A DNA stretch of 64,000 nt. It comes from Cristatella mucedo. Lineage: Eukaryota > Bryozoa > Phylactolaemata > Cristatellidae. Of the stretch, positions 20,079 to 31,993 are shown piece after piece. The position numbers were made by a program, and so were the translations under genes. Numbering within the stretch: position 1 is the first letter of the stretch; every line of letters starts with the position of its first letter. Below the pieces are notes generated by a model, which worked only from the letters and a program-made list of their open reading frames with translations, was not told the origin of the DNA and made no database searches. The DNA lies in contig WPIO01000026.1 in NCBI GenBank assembly GCA_009760855.2, positions 1,334,001-1,398,000 on the forward strand, given 5' to 3'.

Positions 20079-20779
20079 GGTAAGGCGGTCAGAAGGAGTG
20101 GTTGCTGTTGCAGGGCCAGCTTCAACCCAGCACCGGGTGGTGGCTGTCGAAACCGCTGGGCGTTGCCCGATCGACCCAGCCTCGTTCGGTGGCTCTTCAA
20201 GCCTCCAGACATTACCCGAACGGGCCAACCAGGATGCGGTCCGCTTCTATCAGCAGTGGGCCTGCCCCGGCGCATCCACGTACCGTAGACGAGCGGTATA
20301 TCGGGCCGGCCGCCCTACGACACAGACGCGCACGCTCTCCCGAGCTAAGAGATACTCGTACTCAATGGACAGGCCGCTATCGATGAGCGCGGGATTGCCT
20401 GGCTCGAGCAGCCTTTTGCCGGGGGGCTGACTGAGACTTCACCTCGCTGAAGAAGCTGACCAGCCTGCGGAGTTCGAGTGCCCCCAGTAAGCTCAAAGCC
20501 GCACATTATTGGCGCACTCCTTGAGCCTGCCTTGCAAGGTCGAATGCCGACTGCGCACCGAAAAGCCACTTGTCTGCACCGTTTTTGAACAAAGGCATAC
20601 ACGATTTTCTTGCTGACTGCTGTAATTGTAATGCGCGCCCTCGGAGCGGAGTTTAATTCCCGCGCTTGCTACTTCAAAAGTGCAGTGCTCTTCAAAAGCG
20701 CTTGCTCGAGCGAGCGCGCGCCTCCAGCGGCCTCCAGCGTGAGCATCACTTCACTGATGCAGCCATGCCGCCGTGCTCT

Positions 20780-23503
20780 TCACAGCAGCCTTGGCGGCAT
20801 GGAAGGTTGGACATCGAGCATGGACGTCACCAGACCCTGTCGACCGGCCGCGGCCCGCTTTGCGACACGTTGGAACGCCTTCAGGTCTTCGGCGTGCTCT
20901 CCGTCAAGCATGGATGTGTAGCCTCGGGGCACGCAATGCTCCTACAATCCACAGAGCCAGAGTTTGCATCCTGGCCCGGCGGCCGCCGCACGGCTGCCTA
21001 AGCCGCTTCGACTAAAGCATTCACCGATATTTTCAAATCGACGATACATCAGTCGCCCTGTGGCCCACGCGAAACATTGTTCGAAGGCTTTTTAGGCGGT
21101 TGGCCTCGCCCTCTACGGTACACTGTCCGAATAGGATGCTATTTAATTGGCGACGAAAATCTTTACTGGGAGCGCGAATCCTATTTGAAATGTCGGGGCT
21201 AGCCCACACATCCTTCTATCATATCTTTCTCATCTGCGATGCGATGCTCAGCGACGGTCGAGCAAGCGGCCAAGCAGCGACTGAAAATACCTGAAACTGC
21301 TCGTAGAAGTCTCTGTAGCCGCCCTTGAGCAGATAGAGCTCTGGATAGTGCAGGCTGGGATAGCAGTCCATGTTGCTCTGCCTATCAAGCTTCCTCAGCA
21401 ACCTCAGCCTGCTCGCGATGCAGAAAGCGCTCGCAGCCCAAGTAATAGGTGCAGGCGCGAGGAAGCTTCCCACGCATCCGCAAACGCTTCCGCATCCGGC
21501 TTCGCTGCCTAAGCGATGCGCGGCCTCCGCCCCATCGCTTTCGCGAGCTTACAGTCTGGGAGCTCTAGCCGAAGAGAACTCGCAGTAGAAGGCAACAACG
21601 TCTTTTCTAGACGACTCCGCCGCCAGTCGGTCGAAAATCGAGAATGTGCGGCTCGCTGGCGGCAGCCTGAGGAACCTTTCCGCCAGACCCTCCTCGGTGT
21701 ATATATTCTCAGCACCCTGCCGATAAAAAGTAACACGCTCACTGCCGCAGTCAGCGACGATTAGCTGCTAATGAAAAAACGCTCTCTCAAAAGCAACCGT
21801 TAGCACCTGAAAATACACACCAAGCACTCGATAGACAACGTACAGCTCTAGAAACGCATTGCACTAAAAAGCGCATTGCCGAAACCTTGAGCGGCCTTCA
21901 CACCACAAAGCACTGCCGCACTTTCTAACGAATTAGCTTGAGGTAAATTGTATGATTATACCTAACTAAAATGTCCCGTGCACAGTTTTTGGGGCCCTCT
22001 ATATATAGAGTGCAAATCAACTGAAAGAAATTCTGCATCGAGATAGACTCCAAAAAATAAACACCCAAACCGCGGTTTCATTCGCTGCCCGCACACCGTA
22101 GCCTCATGCACTGCCGCGGCGACATAATCTTATACTCGAAAAATGCGTACCCTTATGTGTCCACCTTCAAACTCGTACGGATAGCGGGAATCTACGACCT
22201 GGAATCTCTCGACGACATTGCTGAAGTCTCCGCCTCGAACCAAGCTGGCCATCTAGAAAAATGAATAGCCAGTGGGCGCGCTGCTTATCAGCGCGTTGCT
22301 TTGCCTCTGCAAGAACACTCTCCGCTTTCTCTAAGCTAGGCAATGATGTCTGCAATATTCGCAGTGCGGCTCTTTACTCGACTACGTCTACCCGTCAAAA
22401 GTAAAGAGGGCACGCGCTCGCGTCCAGCGGTCTAGCGCGCCGCCAAAAGGTGCACTCTCACCGTCGAGGAACTTATGTAATTCAGATCGGTATGTTCGCC
22501 TTTTATGACTGGCAGGCGACAGCATGCCACGTAGTCACCAGTTATTACAGTCGAGTTGTCATCTAGGCAGTTTCAACAGAGCAATGTACGGCAGCTTTCC
22601 CACCTGGCACGAATGCACATCGACGGTCACTAGCTGACGCAGACTTTGACCTCACCTTGAGGGTAATTGTACGGCTCAAAGCAGTTGTGCTCATCTACGA
22701 AGCGAGACACGTCCCGCTTTGGCAAGTCTGCCGCGGTAGTACTGCTGTGACTCGGCGCAGGCGCTTCGAGATTGTCCGAGGCACCAAAACTCGACGTCGA
22801 CGCCGACGGCACTTTTTTCGCTCCGCGCTTGCGTCCGTCGCCAGTCGTCGGCCGAGCGTCGCCGCTGTCGGTGCGATACGCACCATCGCGTCCGCGAGGG
22901 CGCAATTGGCTGGCCGTCTGGGTCTGCCGCTTACTTTTCGTCAGGGCTGGGCTGCAACCCGGTGAAGACCGGAAGACGGCTCGCCTCCTTCTCAGAACGT
23001 CCGCACTCCACCTAAGTCAGCGAGACACTCTTGCCAATCGCCGAGGCTTACTTCGGCACTATTTCTAAGCGATAAATGGTAGATGACCTCGGCCAAAAAT
23101 GAAACGTTTACTAATGATGGGATTACGATGCCTCGACCGCACTGAGTACATACTAACCGGCTATACTACATTTGCATGCTGACCCTGTGCATGTCACCCC
23201 TAACCATATTATTCATTTCGTTTGTTTTTCAAGCATGATTTTACTTACCATTCAATTGCATTTCACTTTACAGCAAATGTAAAGCGCATAGAGAGAGATT
23301 AAGTTCTCTGAGGGCGCTTTATCAAGTGAATTATTATTATTATTATTATTACAGGGAAAGTATGGGCGAATGCATGCGATAACTTACCCCTCTCCTAACT
23401 CCTCAATCTTCTCATTTAATTCAGTCAATGGTGAAACGGTACCAAGATTTCCGAATTCAACTTCAGTCACGTGCGGAACTTGCTCTTTCGGTTTCGGAGA
23501 ATC
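20780..23503 (-). CDS. Diverged Cdc25-like phosphatase (3' part, 7 exons)
   Basis: Exons on the minus strand: 23503-23388, 23011-22656, 22562-22462, 22252-22151, 21716-21553, 21408-21291 and 20941-20780 (stop TGA). All are GT-AG and in phase, giving 372 aa; the N-terminal exons were not found. The order matches Cdc25: a regulatory part with [11 protein letters not shown] (like the LFRSPS motif), then [12 protein letters not shown] and [15 protein letters not shown], then the rhodanese-type catalytic core. Exon lengths mirror the intact gene at 36-46 kb (101/101, 102/99, 164/149, 118/118, 162/150). The catalytic H-C-E-F-S-S-E-R reads Y-C-E-F-S-S-A-R: C and R of C-x5-R remain, but the H and E are gone. 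D-C-R-Y-P-Y-E reads D-S-R-Y-P-Y-E, so the back-door cysteine is lost. The usual SWAG motif near the C-terminus is absent. It may be a changed enzyme, a pseudophosphatase or an early pseudogene; no stop or frameshift lies in the exons found. Confidence 0.8.
23168..23354 (+). mobile_element. LINE 3' untranslated region and tail in an intron
   Basis: Starts tttgcatgctgaccctgtgc, continues to the stem-loop tail agcgcatagagagagattaagt...gggcgctttatcaagtg and ends in (ATT)n. It lies in the intron between the first two exons found of the diverged cdc25 paralogue. Confidence 0.85.
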
Positions 23504-23913
23504 CTATTGCAGAAGCTTAAATTAAGAGAGCGATTTCGGTTGTGTCAGTTCTGTGCGTTTCTTTGGGCTGTTGGAAATTATTAATCATGCGTCGAAGTTA
23601 CGTGAAATCGGTTAAATCCTTGAAAGAAACTACTTATCAATTTGTATTGGCGTCAAGTTAATCTAGAACCTCCTCCTATGTATATGGCCTATGAATGGGA
23701 TTTTAGCTCACGTTGTTTATAGTCTAGAAGATCTTTTTAGCTTTATAGTCTGTAAGACTAATGATGAGAGCATCTTGATGGACAAGCTTTTCATAAAGAC
23801 AGTACTGACGGAGATACATTACATTACATTAAAAAAAGCAGCCTTACTTGATGATGGTCAGAAAAATGTGAATAGCTAGCTAGAAAAGCGATTAGCTAGA
23901 AAAATACGCGAGT

Positions 23914-24080
23914 GAACCGTGACGGCTTATTAGGTAAGGCGTTTGCTTTTCACGACCTCAGGACCAAGGTCGTGGGTTCAAATCCTGTGGTGGGCGATCT
24001 TTATAGCCAACTCAAGTGGTGGTGATAGCCATCAAGGCTTTTCCGTCGCTAAACAAAAGAGGCTGTTTTTAACACAGTTT
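23914..24080 (+). mobile_element. tRNA-derived SINE (family 1)
   Basis: Head gaaccgtgacggcttattag, box B-like gggttcaaatcctg, then gatagccatcaaggctttt and aaaagaggctgttttt. It is collinear with the copies at 3.1 and 12.2 kb. Confidence 0.8.
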
Positions 24081-24484
24081 TAACAAATGCTGTCTTTGGT
24101 ACCTTGAAAACTCTACAGCTTGGCCATTGTGGCCATATGGACTTGAAATTTTGAATGTGCTCTGGTCGACTTTTTGCAAATAGAAGTTACCTCATTTGGG
24201 TTTTATTTCATGTAAGTACAGCGCCAATTTCCGTGAATTTCACACGATTGACTTGCTGATTGCTGTGATTTTTGACTTGTCAAAAAATTTATTTTTCTTA
24301 CTTTAGATATTCCTATAGTTGCAAAAACGTGGCCTGCATCCATCTTTTTATAGGTTTGGCAATATTTTAAAGTGCTTGGTATTTATTCTGTTGGATTTGT
24401 AAGGTGGCCATGTTTGGCTTGTGACATCGGAAAATCGTGAACTTGACTTTTACAGGTCATCAGAAGGTCAACATGACGGCGCAC

Positions 24485-24986
24485 GACATTTCCCCCTCCC
24501 AGACATTCCCCCCCCCCCCCAAATTCCTTCCCCCCTAGGACATTTCCCCTTGGGTTAGCGTTTAGGTTTTAGGGTTTAGGTTTTAGGTTTTAGGGTTTAG
24601 GGTTTAGGGTTTAGGTTTTAGGGTTTAGGGAGTACCAAATGTATTGCACCTTTTTATTACTCTTTTTTCGTGATTAATCTTATTGTTCTATCAGTAGTTC
24701 ATTGAGAAAAACATCAATGTACAGTTTTTTATTAGACTACTCAGATGGATTGTGTAGTGCAAGGTCAAGCAGTGAATGTGTCATGGAATTAACAAAACGT
24801 CAAATTAAAGCGAGTTGATTTTATTTTTATAGAGCGTGAACTTCATTTGATCATTTTATCATATATATATATCTGTATTCTTAGTTATACATTCATTAGC
24901 ATAGAGAGAAATGTCCTACGGGGGATGTCGGGGAGGGGGATGTCCTAGGGTCCACCAGGGGGAAAGGTCGGGGGGGGATGTCCTAC
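24485..24986. repeat. Fold-back element with telomere-like repeats
   Basis: C-rich arm 24485-24552 (GGACATTTCCCC-type motifs) and G-rich inverted arm about 24911-24986 are separated by about 360 bases. Just inside the left arm, 24555-24630 is a run of TTTAGGG and TTTTAGGG units. No open frame occurs in the middle. Confidence 0.6.
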
Positions 24987-25424
24987 ATTCAATACGGCAG
25001 CTATGGATAAATTGAAAGCTGGCCTATATCATCCTTGTTGTTTGTGCCAATTTTCTGGCCAATTTTTCCATTGGTATATGAGAAATACAATGAGCTCGCA
25101 TTATCAATTGAACTGTCGACTGATTTTTGGCAAAGAGGAAAAAGTTTTGTTAAATCCTTAATTAAGCCGGAATGATCAAGGGGTTGGGAGTTATGCCACA
25201 CACCCTATGGGATTCATCTCCCTCACGGCACATTTATTGTAATAAGTATTCTGGTTTTGGTTTAACAGTTTAAATTTGATTTATGAACGCTAAGGTTGGC
25301 TGATCAAACGTACTTATTATTGTAGCAGCAGATGACCCCTAGTGGCTATACTGACAATTGGCAGTGAGTAGGATTCCCATGGGATATATATAGGATTCCC
25401 ATTGGATAGGATAGCATAGGATTC

Positions 25425-25510
25425 CCTTGGGCAGAACTCAAACCCACGACCTTCGTCTGTGTGAGTACCTTAACCCAAGCCTAAGACCCAGCGCAGGTCT
25501 CATGATTTGA
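25425..25510 (-). mobile_element. tRNA-like SINE head, minus strand
   Basis: The reverse complement carries gttaaggtactcacac (box A side) and gtgggtttgagttctg (box B-like) at tRNA spacing. Confidence 0.45.
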
Positions 25511-25514
25511 CCTT

Positions 25515-26205
25515 TGTGGGGATGCTCTCTCTGCCTGTTGGCCTTAGGTGTACTGTCTCAAGCTAAATGTGCAATCATGCGCTTACAGCTGGTGCAAAAT
25601 TCCGCAGCTAGGCTTGTCTGTTGTGAGCGTCGCAATTACCACATCACACTACTTCTCGCCTACCTGCACTGGCTACCAGTCAAGCAACGGATCGAATTCA
25701 AGGTTTTGTCGCTCACTTTTAGGTCCGCTCATTCTTTGGCTCCAGCCTACCAATCAGATCTAACCCCCCAAGGCTAAGCAGCGAAACACCCACTTTTCGG
25801 AATCTAACTGTTTACCTATACCTCGTACAAACCTCAAATCCTTTGGAGACCGTGCATTTAGTTCGTATGCTCCCAAAGTCTGGATCTGACTCCCGACTTG
25901 CGTCACGACATCTCCTGACTTGACCACATTTAAAAAGAAACTAAAAACGAACCTATTTATGGCAGCATTTAGTGGGTCACTGTGATTCGTCCTTTGTGTG
26001 CTTATGCGTGCTGACACTGCTACATGCTGCCACTAACCACACTTGCATGCTGACCCTGTGCATGTCACCCCAAACCATGTTATTCATGTTGTTTATCAAG
26101 CATGATACCACTCACCATTCGATCATGTTTCCTTTGCAGCAAATGTAAAGCGCTTAGAAAGAGATTGAGTCATCTGAAAGCGCTTTATTAAGAGTATTAT
26201 TATTA
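25515..26205 (+). mobile_element. L2/CR1-type LINE, 3' end
   Basis: Encodes the conserved C-terminal reverse-transcriptase region ([13 protein letters not shown], then [19 protein letters not shown]) with a frame break near 25770. The full 3' untranslated region follows, with the stem-loop tail agcgcttagaaagagattga...aaagcgctttatta and (ATT)n. Confidence 0.9.
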
Positions 26206-26744
26206 TCAGCCGTGTGTACATATATAGCCTTATTGGCTGTGGATTGCGCAATATTCTATGAAAGTTTTATGAATATTATTTGCTTTATTGCATGAATCCT
26301 TATTCTTACGGGTGCATTTTCCTCCTAAAAAATGACACGATCACAAAAATTAAATTGATTCCTTCAAGAGATTTAAAGAGATTTCTTTAAATAACTTCAA
26401 TATAGCTCTTTTCAATATTTTGCTCTTTGTTTAGTACCAGCACTTGCTCCCACAAGTGTAGCACTCTGCATAAGGTCAATGACCTCCAATATAATGGCAT
26501 TGATGCTAATAAGATAGAAGAAGAATATCTTGGCCAGATAATTGTATTAGGAAAAAATTATTTTTAAATCTTGCAAAAATTGTTAAAGAATTACGGCTCC
26601 ATTTTAGAATGAGTTTCAAGTGAATGGGGAATATGATTGTGTCGCAATGGCTCGATAAATGTTAAGCAATTCACGCTTTCTCATTAGCCGGTAAGCTCGC
26701 ATTGCGTCCATCTGGTGGCCTGGTGACTGTACGTTCAACTATGA

Positions 26745-26900
26745 TAAGTGATACTCAGCTCAAAGTTAAAGAGCTCGCTCTTCAGGATCAGGTCTTGGGT
26801 TCGAGTCCTGCAGCAGGTGAACCGGTATTGCCTAATGCAAGCGGCAGGGATAGCACGGTAGTGATAGCCATTACGGCTCTTCTGCCGTCTTTTTTTAGAC
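26745..26900 (+). mobile_element. tRNA-derived SINE (family 1)
   Basis: Perfect box B GGTTCGAGTCC (about 26799-26809) after a degenerate box A. The body gtgatagccattacggctct followed by tctgccgtctttttt matches the other family members. Confidence 0.7.
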
Positions 26901-26959
26901 ACTCGCAAAAATCCCGACGTAAGCTAGTTGAGAACTCGGGGCTACAAGATCCACATTCC

Positions 26960-28730
26960 ACGACGTGAACCGTTAGGTCACCGTAACGGCCCTTGCCCAG
27001 TTTTGAAAGTAGGAGCCATCTCATTGGTCTCAGCTTCCAGGATCGCAACGGTGTTGCAGTTACAATTGCCATCACCGTAGACCCTTACAGGAGTCAGCTT
27101 AAAAACTTGAGGATCACTTTCCATGCTTATAACAGCCCTCGATACTTGTCCGAGCCTCAGCCGAAGGCTCTGTGATCCGGTGGCTGCTCACCATAAGTCT
27201 CCTAATAGACTCTGGGGCACTCAAATAATATCAAATAAAGCAGCTCCTTCGTGCCAGATCAAACGGCCGCGATTTTTCTTCTAAGCAGACTCTACAGCGA
27301 TACCGTTGGCCGCTCCTTCGTCCATTCAGGAGTGGATTTAAAGGCCTCTCGAAGTAAGTGAGCTCGACAGGTGCCCCTCAAAGTTTGCCATGTCAATCAA
27401 TGTCTGCATTCGCCCAAGGTTCTTGTGCTGATCTTTGAGCAAGGACGCGGGGCTAAGATCACACAGCTGCTGATCTGTAGCTCAGCTAGAGAACTTGTAT
27501 CCCAGAAGCCTGTATCCCGGAAGCTAACGAATCCTTTCATTCGTCTTTGCCTCTCACCTACGTATTGAAACATTGGTGCTCTGCTTCTGCTCCATTGTGA
27601 TTGTTTAGACATTATTTACGGTTCCTGAAATATAATAACTACGAGCTGGTTGTGCCATCGTTTATTATTATGCTACAGTAGGAGTTAAATTCGTGAAATT
27701 GTCAATCAGTCGTACTCTGGCAGTCGTAGTACAGGCATTGGGTCGAGAGCTTTGTCTATGCTCAAAATTTCCTGCGCCGCCGGACACCTGTATCCCTCCG
27801 CGGCTTGCGATTGCATTGTCCTTCGAAAGAACATCGACAATTTTTGTCAAGATATGGAAGCTCTTCGTTTTCGCCGTGCCTCGTCACCATCTGCATATAT
27901 TCGTGCATTTGTGTGTACCCACAAGTGGCTCACCATGATTCAGGGCTGAGGTCTTGACCGGTATTTGTCGCTTGTCGGCAAGGACTGGCACCGTTACGAG
28001 CTTTCTGTGCTTTCTGCCCATGCGGACACGATGAGCAGACGCCACTACGGCACGCTTTGTAATACCACGGTGTAACGCTCCGATTGCTCGCACACAGGCT
28101 ATCAGCCTTCACACGTTATATTAAATTTTCTTCTTCTCGGGGGGATTAACATCTCTGTAATTATAGTTCTCACTTGTGGCTCATCGGCGAGAACCTTAAA
28201 AACGCGTCTTTCGCTAAAGCTAATCAGCATTTGATCACCAGACAGCCGCGTAAGCGTCTCTGAAAACTCGTCTTCATATTTCAGATCAATTCTGCAGCTT
28301 GCATTATTCATCCATTTGTTGTACATAGGCAAAAAGCACTAAGGCAACTTGCCCAGAGGGCGTTTGTGCTTGCGGCCGCCTGAGCTATCGCGAAATCTGA
28401 GCTGATGTACAAAGGTCTGTTTTTGCTCATCGGTTTGTAGTAACACACCTTATGTGAGTATGCAATCTTTCTAAAAGCTCCCCGAAAGAAATATAGAGCC
28501 TTCATGGCATACTAAGACGTATTGATACCATCCGTGCAGCATTATTCTTCTTATATCTACAGACCGTTCAGCTAAAGTCTAACCAGTCAATGGTACATGT
28601 ATTGGCCAGTAAAGGGTACATGCATTCAGAATTTTAATAAATACACACACACACATATATTCAAAGCACATCATATATTCCAAGCACACAGTGATAGTCG
28701 TACGACAGCATTACTTATTACTAGAACAAA
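26960..28730. other. No gene assigned; one broken minus-strand frame
   Basis: The minus-strand frame 28102-28332 encodes a protein-like stretch (RIDLKYEDEFSETL, MLIPPRRRKF). The same frame continues upstream beyond one TAG with HKRPLGKLP. I do not recognise it; it may be a decayed element or a missed exon. Confidence 0.25.
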
Positions 28731-28734
28731 ATAA

Positions 28735-31090
28735 TAATAATAATGCACTTGATAATTTAATAATGCACTTGATATAGCGCCCTCAGAGAAGTCAATCTCT
28801 TTCTAGGTGCTTTGCATTTGCTGCAAAGGAAAACCCGATTGAATGCTGAGTAATATCATGCCTGATAAACAACATGAATAACATAGTTAGGGTGACATGC
28901 ACAGGGTCAGCATGCAAATGTGGTTAGTGGCAGCATGCACAGTGTCAGCACGCATAAGCACATGAAGGACGAATCACAGGGACCCACGTAATGCTGTCCT
29001 AAATAGGTGTTTTTAAGTTCTTTTTAAATGTGGTCAAGTCAGGGGATGTTCTCACGCAAGTCGGGAGGGAGTTCCAGGATTTGGGAGCATACGAACTAAA
29101 TGCACGGTCTCCAAAGGATTTGAGGTTTATACGAGGTATTTGTAGACTGTTGGATTCCGAAAAGCGGGTGGTACGATGCTTGGCCTGATGGGGGGAGTAC
29201 ATCTGAGAGATAGGCTGGAGCCAAAGAATGAAGTGACCTAAAAGTGAGCGACAAAACCTCGAAGTCGATCCGTTGCTTGACTGGTAGCCAGTGCAGGTCG
29301 TGGAGAAGTGGTGTGATGTGGCAACTGCGATGCTCATGACAGACAAGCCTAGCTTCGGAGTTTTGCAGCAGCTGTAATTGCCTGATTGCACATGCCGGTA
29401 GGCCAGCAAGCAGAGAGTTGCAGAAGTCAAGACGGGGTGTCACAAATGCATGGACCAACTTAGACGTGGTATCCTTATCTAAACAAGCCCGGATTTTACT
29501 AATGTTATGTAGCTGAAAGTAGGCAGACTTGATTGTGGAGCTGATGTGATCGTCTAACGAGAGGTCACTTTGGAACATGACACCTAGATTTCGAGCTGAT
29601 TCAACAGGAGATATGCTGGCAGAGCCAATTTTGAGTATCAGCCTTTCCAATTTATGAATCACACTGGGTTTGCATATAACTAGTAAGTTAGTTTTATCAC
29701 CGTTTAGTTTTAGGAAATTTGCTGCCATCCATGTGCGGATGTCATCAATACATGCAGTAAGTGAGTTGAGAGAATTTGAGGTGCTCGAAGGCTGGGAGGG
29801 ATCGAAGCAAAGGTACAATTGAGTGCCATCCGCATAGAAGCGAAAGCCTAGATTGTGCTTGGCAGTCACATCAGCAAGAGGGAGAGTATAAACCTTGAAA
29901 AGAACCGGACCTAGCACTGAGCCCTGAGGTACCCCATTTTTCAGAGGTACCTTGGATGATCTTTGTCCATTCATGTCAATACTCTGGAGTCTCCCACTGA
30001 GATAGGACCTGAACAATTGCAGAGCAGTGCCAGTGATGCCCAGGCGAGATGAGAGGCACTCTAGAAGAACTTTGTGATCGATGGTATCAAAAGCTGCCGA
30101 AAGATCGAGCAAAACAAGCAGAGATATTCTACGTATGTCCGCATTCCTAAGTAGGTCGTTGTAAACCCGAAGCAATGCTGGCTCTGCGGAGTGATTAGCT
30201 CTTAAACCAGACTGGAACTTGCTAGTAAGGTTTGAAGTTTCAATATATGAGTTCAGCTGGCCTGCCAAGACTCTTTCCAGTGTCTTCGATATGAAAGGCA
30301 CAAGGGAGACTGGGCGGAAGTTGCTGATTTTCTCTTGGTCTAGTGATCCTTTCTTAAGTAGTGGCCTGACTACAGCCTTTTTTAAAGACACCGGGACATG
30401 ACCTGAGGCTAATGACATATTTATGATGTTAGTTATGCATGGTAGCACCAGATCAATGCATCGTTGAAGCTTGACAGTGGGAATAGGGTTTAAAGTACTA
30501 CTCGTCTTCTTTGATTGTAATGTGAACTTCTGGACGAGGTCACTGGTTACCTGCTTGAATTTAGACATTGAGGTGCTGCATTGAATTGAGGGACAGCATT
30601 CCAGGGGGATGCTGCCATCTTAGGGATTGACTCCGTGATCTTGTCTGTCTTGTTGACAGAGAAGCTAGAGAAGCGATCAGCTAGATCATCACAAGGATCA
30701 TTTGGTAAAGAGCTAACGTGGGAGCCTTTGAGAAGATAGTTGATCGTTGACATCCACATTTTTGGATTTTGGATTGTGCACCTGTGATTCAACCATCTTT
30801 TTGTAGAAGCTAGCCTTGGCCTGTGCTAGGAAGCCACTCGCTGAGCCAAACGAGACGGAAAGACATATAGCGACATCTTTCCATAGTGTAACACCACGAT
30901 TATCGCTCAAATTTTTTTTCCATGCAGTGGGGTAACAAAACCAAGCAAAAAACGGTAGCGCTTTCAAATTTACTTTTTCTCGCAGGCGCAGTGCAGCACT
31001 TTCGTCATAGATAGCATTAAGGAATGCATCGGCTTTCTCCCTACCCTCTGCAATAGGCATCATCGTACAGTTGTAAGAGTTGCGCAAAGT
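28735..31090 (-). mobile_element. L2/CR1-type LINE, longest copy (5' truncated)
   Basis: Read on the minus strand: a linker region with a frame break between 30.79 and 30.71 kb (FYKKMVES, then NPKMWMSTINYLLK), then reverse transcriptase at 30568-29096 of about 490 codons. RT blocks: NFRPVSLVPFISKTLERV, LLVLLDLSAAFDTIDH, GVPQGSVLGPVLF. The catalytic box reads Y-A-D-G (29824-29835) instead of Y-A-D-D. A frameshift near 29200 moves the last part into a second frame ([19 protein letters not shown]). The 3' untranslated region runs to a stem-loop tail and (ATT)n at 28735. No endonuclease domain is visible, so the copy is truncated. It cannot be active. Confidence 0.9.
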
Positions 31091-31099
31091 TCATTCGAT

Positions 31100-31956
31100 C
31101 AAATTTTAATTAGACGGGCCGAGATTTTGTATAGTAAATTATGCTGAAAATCTCGTCCATAAATATAATTGTGATTGGCAATTAGCTCTCATGGCAAGGC
31201 TATGTATGGAATTATACCATGAATGCCGCATTCCATGTGGAGAGCTGCCGAGTAATCCAATTTACTATTAAGCATCGCGGATTGTTTAAGATTTAATTAT
31301 TGAAAACGCAAAATTAGATTAAGTAAGCATGAAAGTCGCGCTAACAAAATAAGTATTCTCCTTTGCAACAAGTGACTCTAGTATGCTTTTGACTAGCATT
31401 TGGCTAATCTAGCTGTAAAGTTTGGAAAAAGAGAAATTAATAAACTAAAGAAATATTAAATATGCCGCTACTACTGAAGTTCTTTATTAACTGTCAAATA
31501 CAGAACTTAGTAAGGCTGAAACTCGGTGCTCTGGCTAAAGCAGCCAGCATCCTGTTTATGCCACGCCAGTGACTAGGTTTAACTAGGGATACTTATTGCA
31601 TTACCACGGAATAGTAAGTGATTTTGAGTCCAAACACCAGGCTCCCGAGTGAGGCAGCTTACTCGGCTTCCTGAGTCCTTAAATTTTCATTTCGAATTTG
31701 GCTCCTAGCATTTGTTACCCTGTCTGGGCAGTGATACTTTAATCAATAGTATTCTTTTTTACAAAATCCACGAGGTTTTCAACTTTAATCAGCGCGGAAT
31801 TATGAAAAGTTTCAGAAGAATCCAAGAGAATACTCTCATTGGTCAGATCTCAATGGCCACGAGGCTGAACTGACATTTGGGCTTTTAAGAGAAAGATTGT
31901 CGTGAAAATGAACGTGCAAAGAATTGCGCTTCTGAGGCTTCGTGCGCGATATGAAT

Positions 31957-31993
<37 letters not shown>

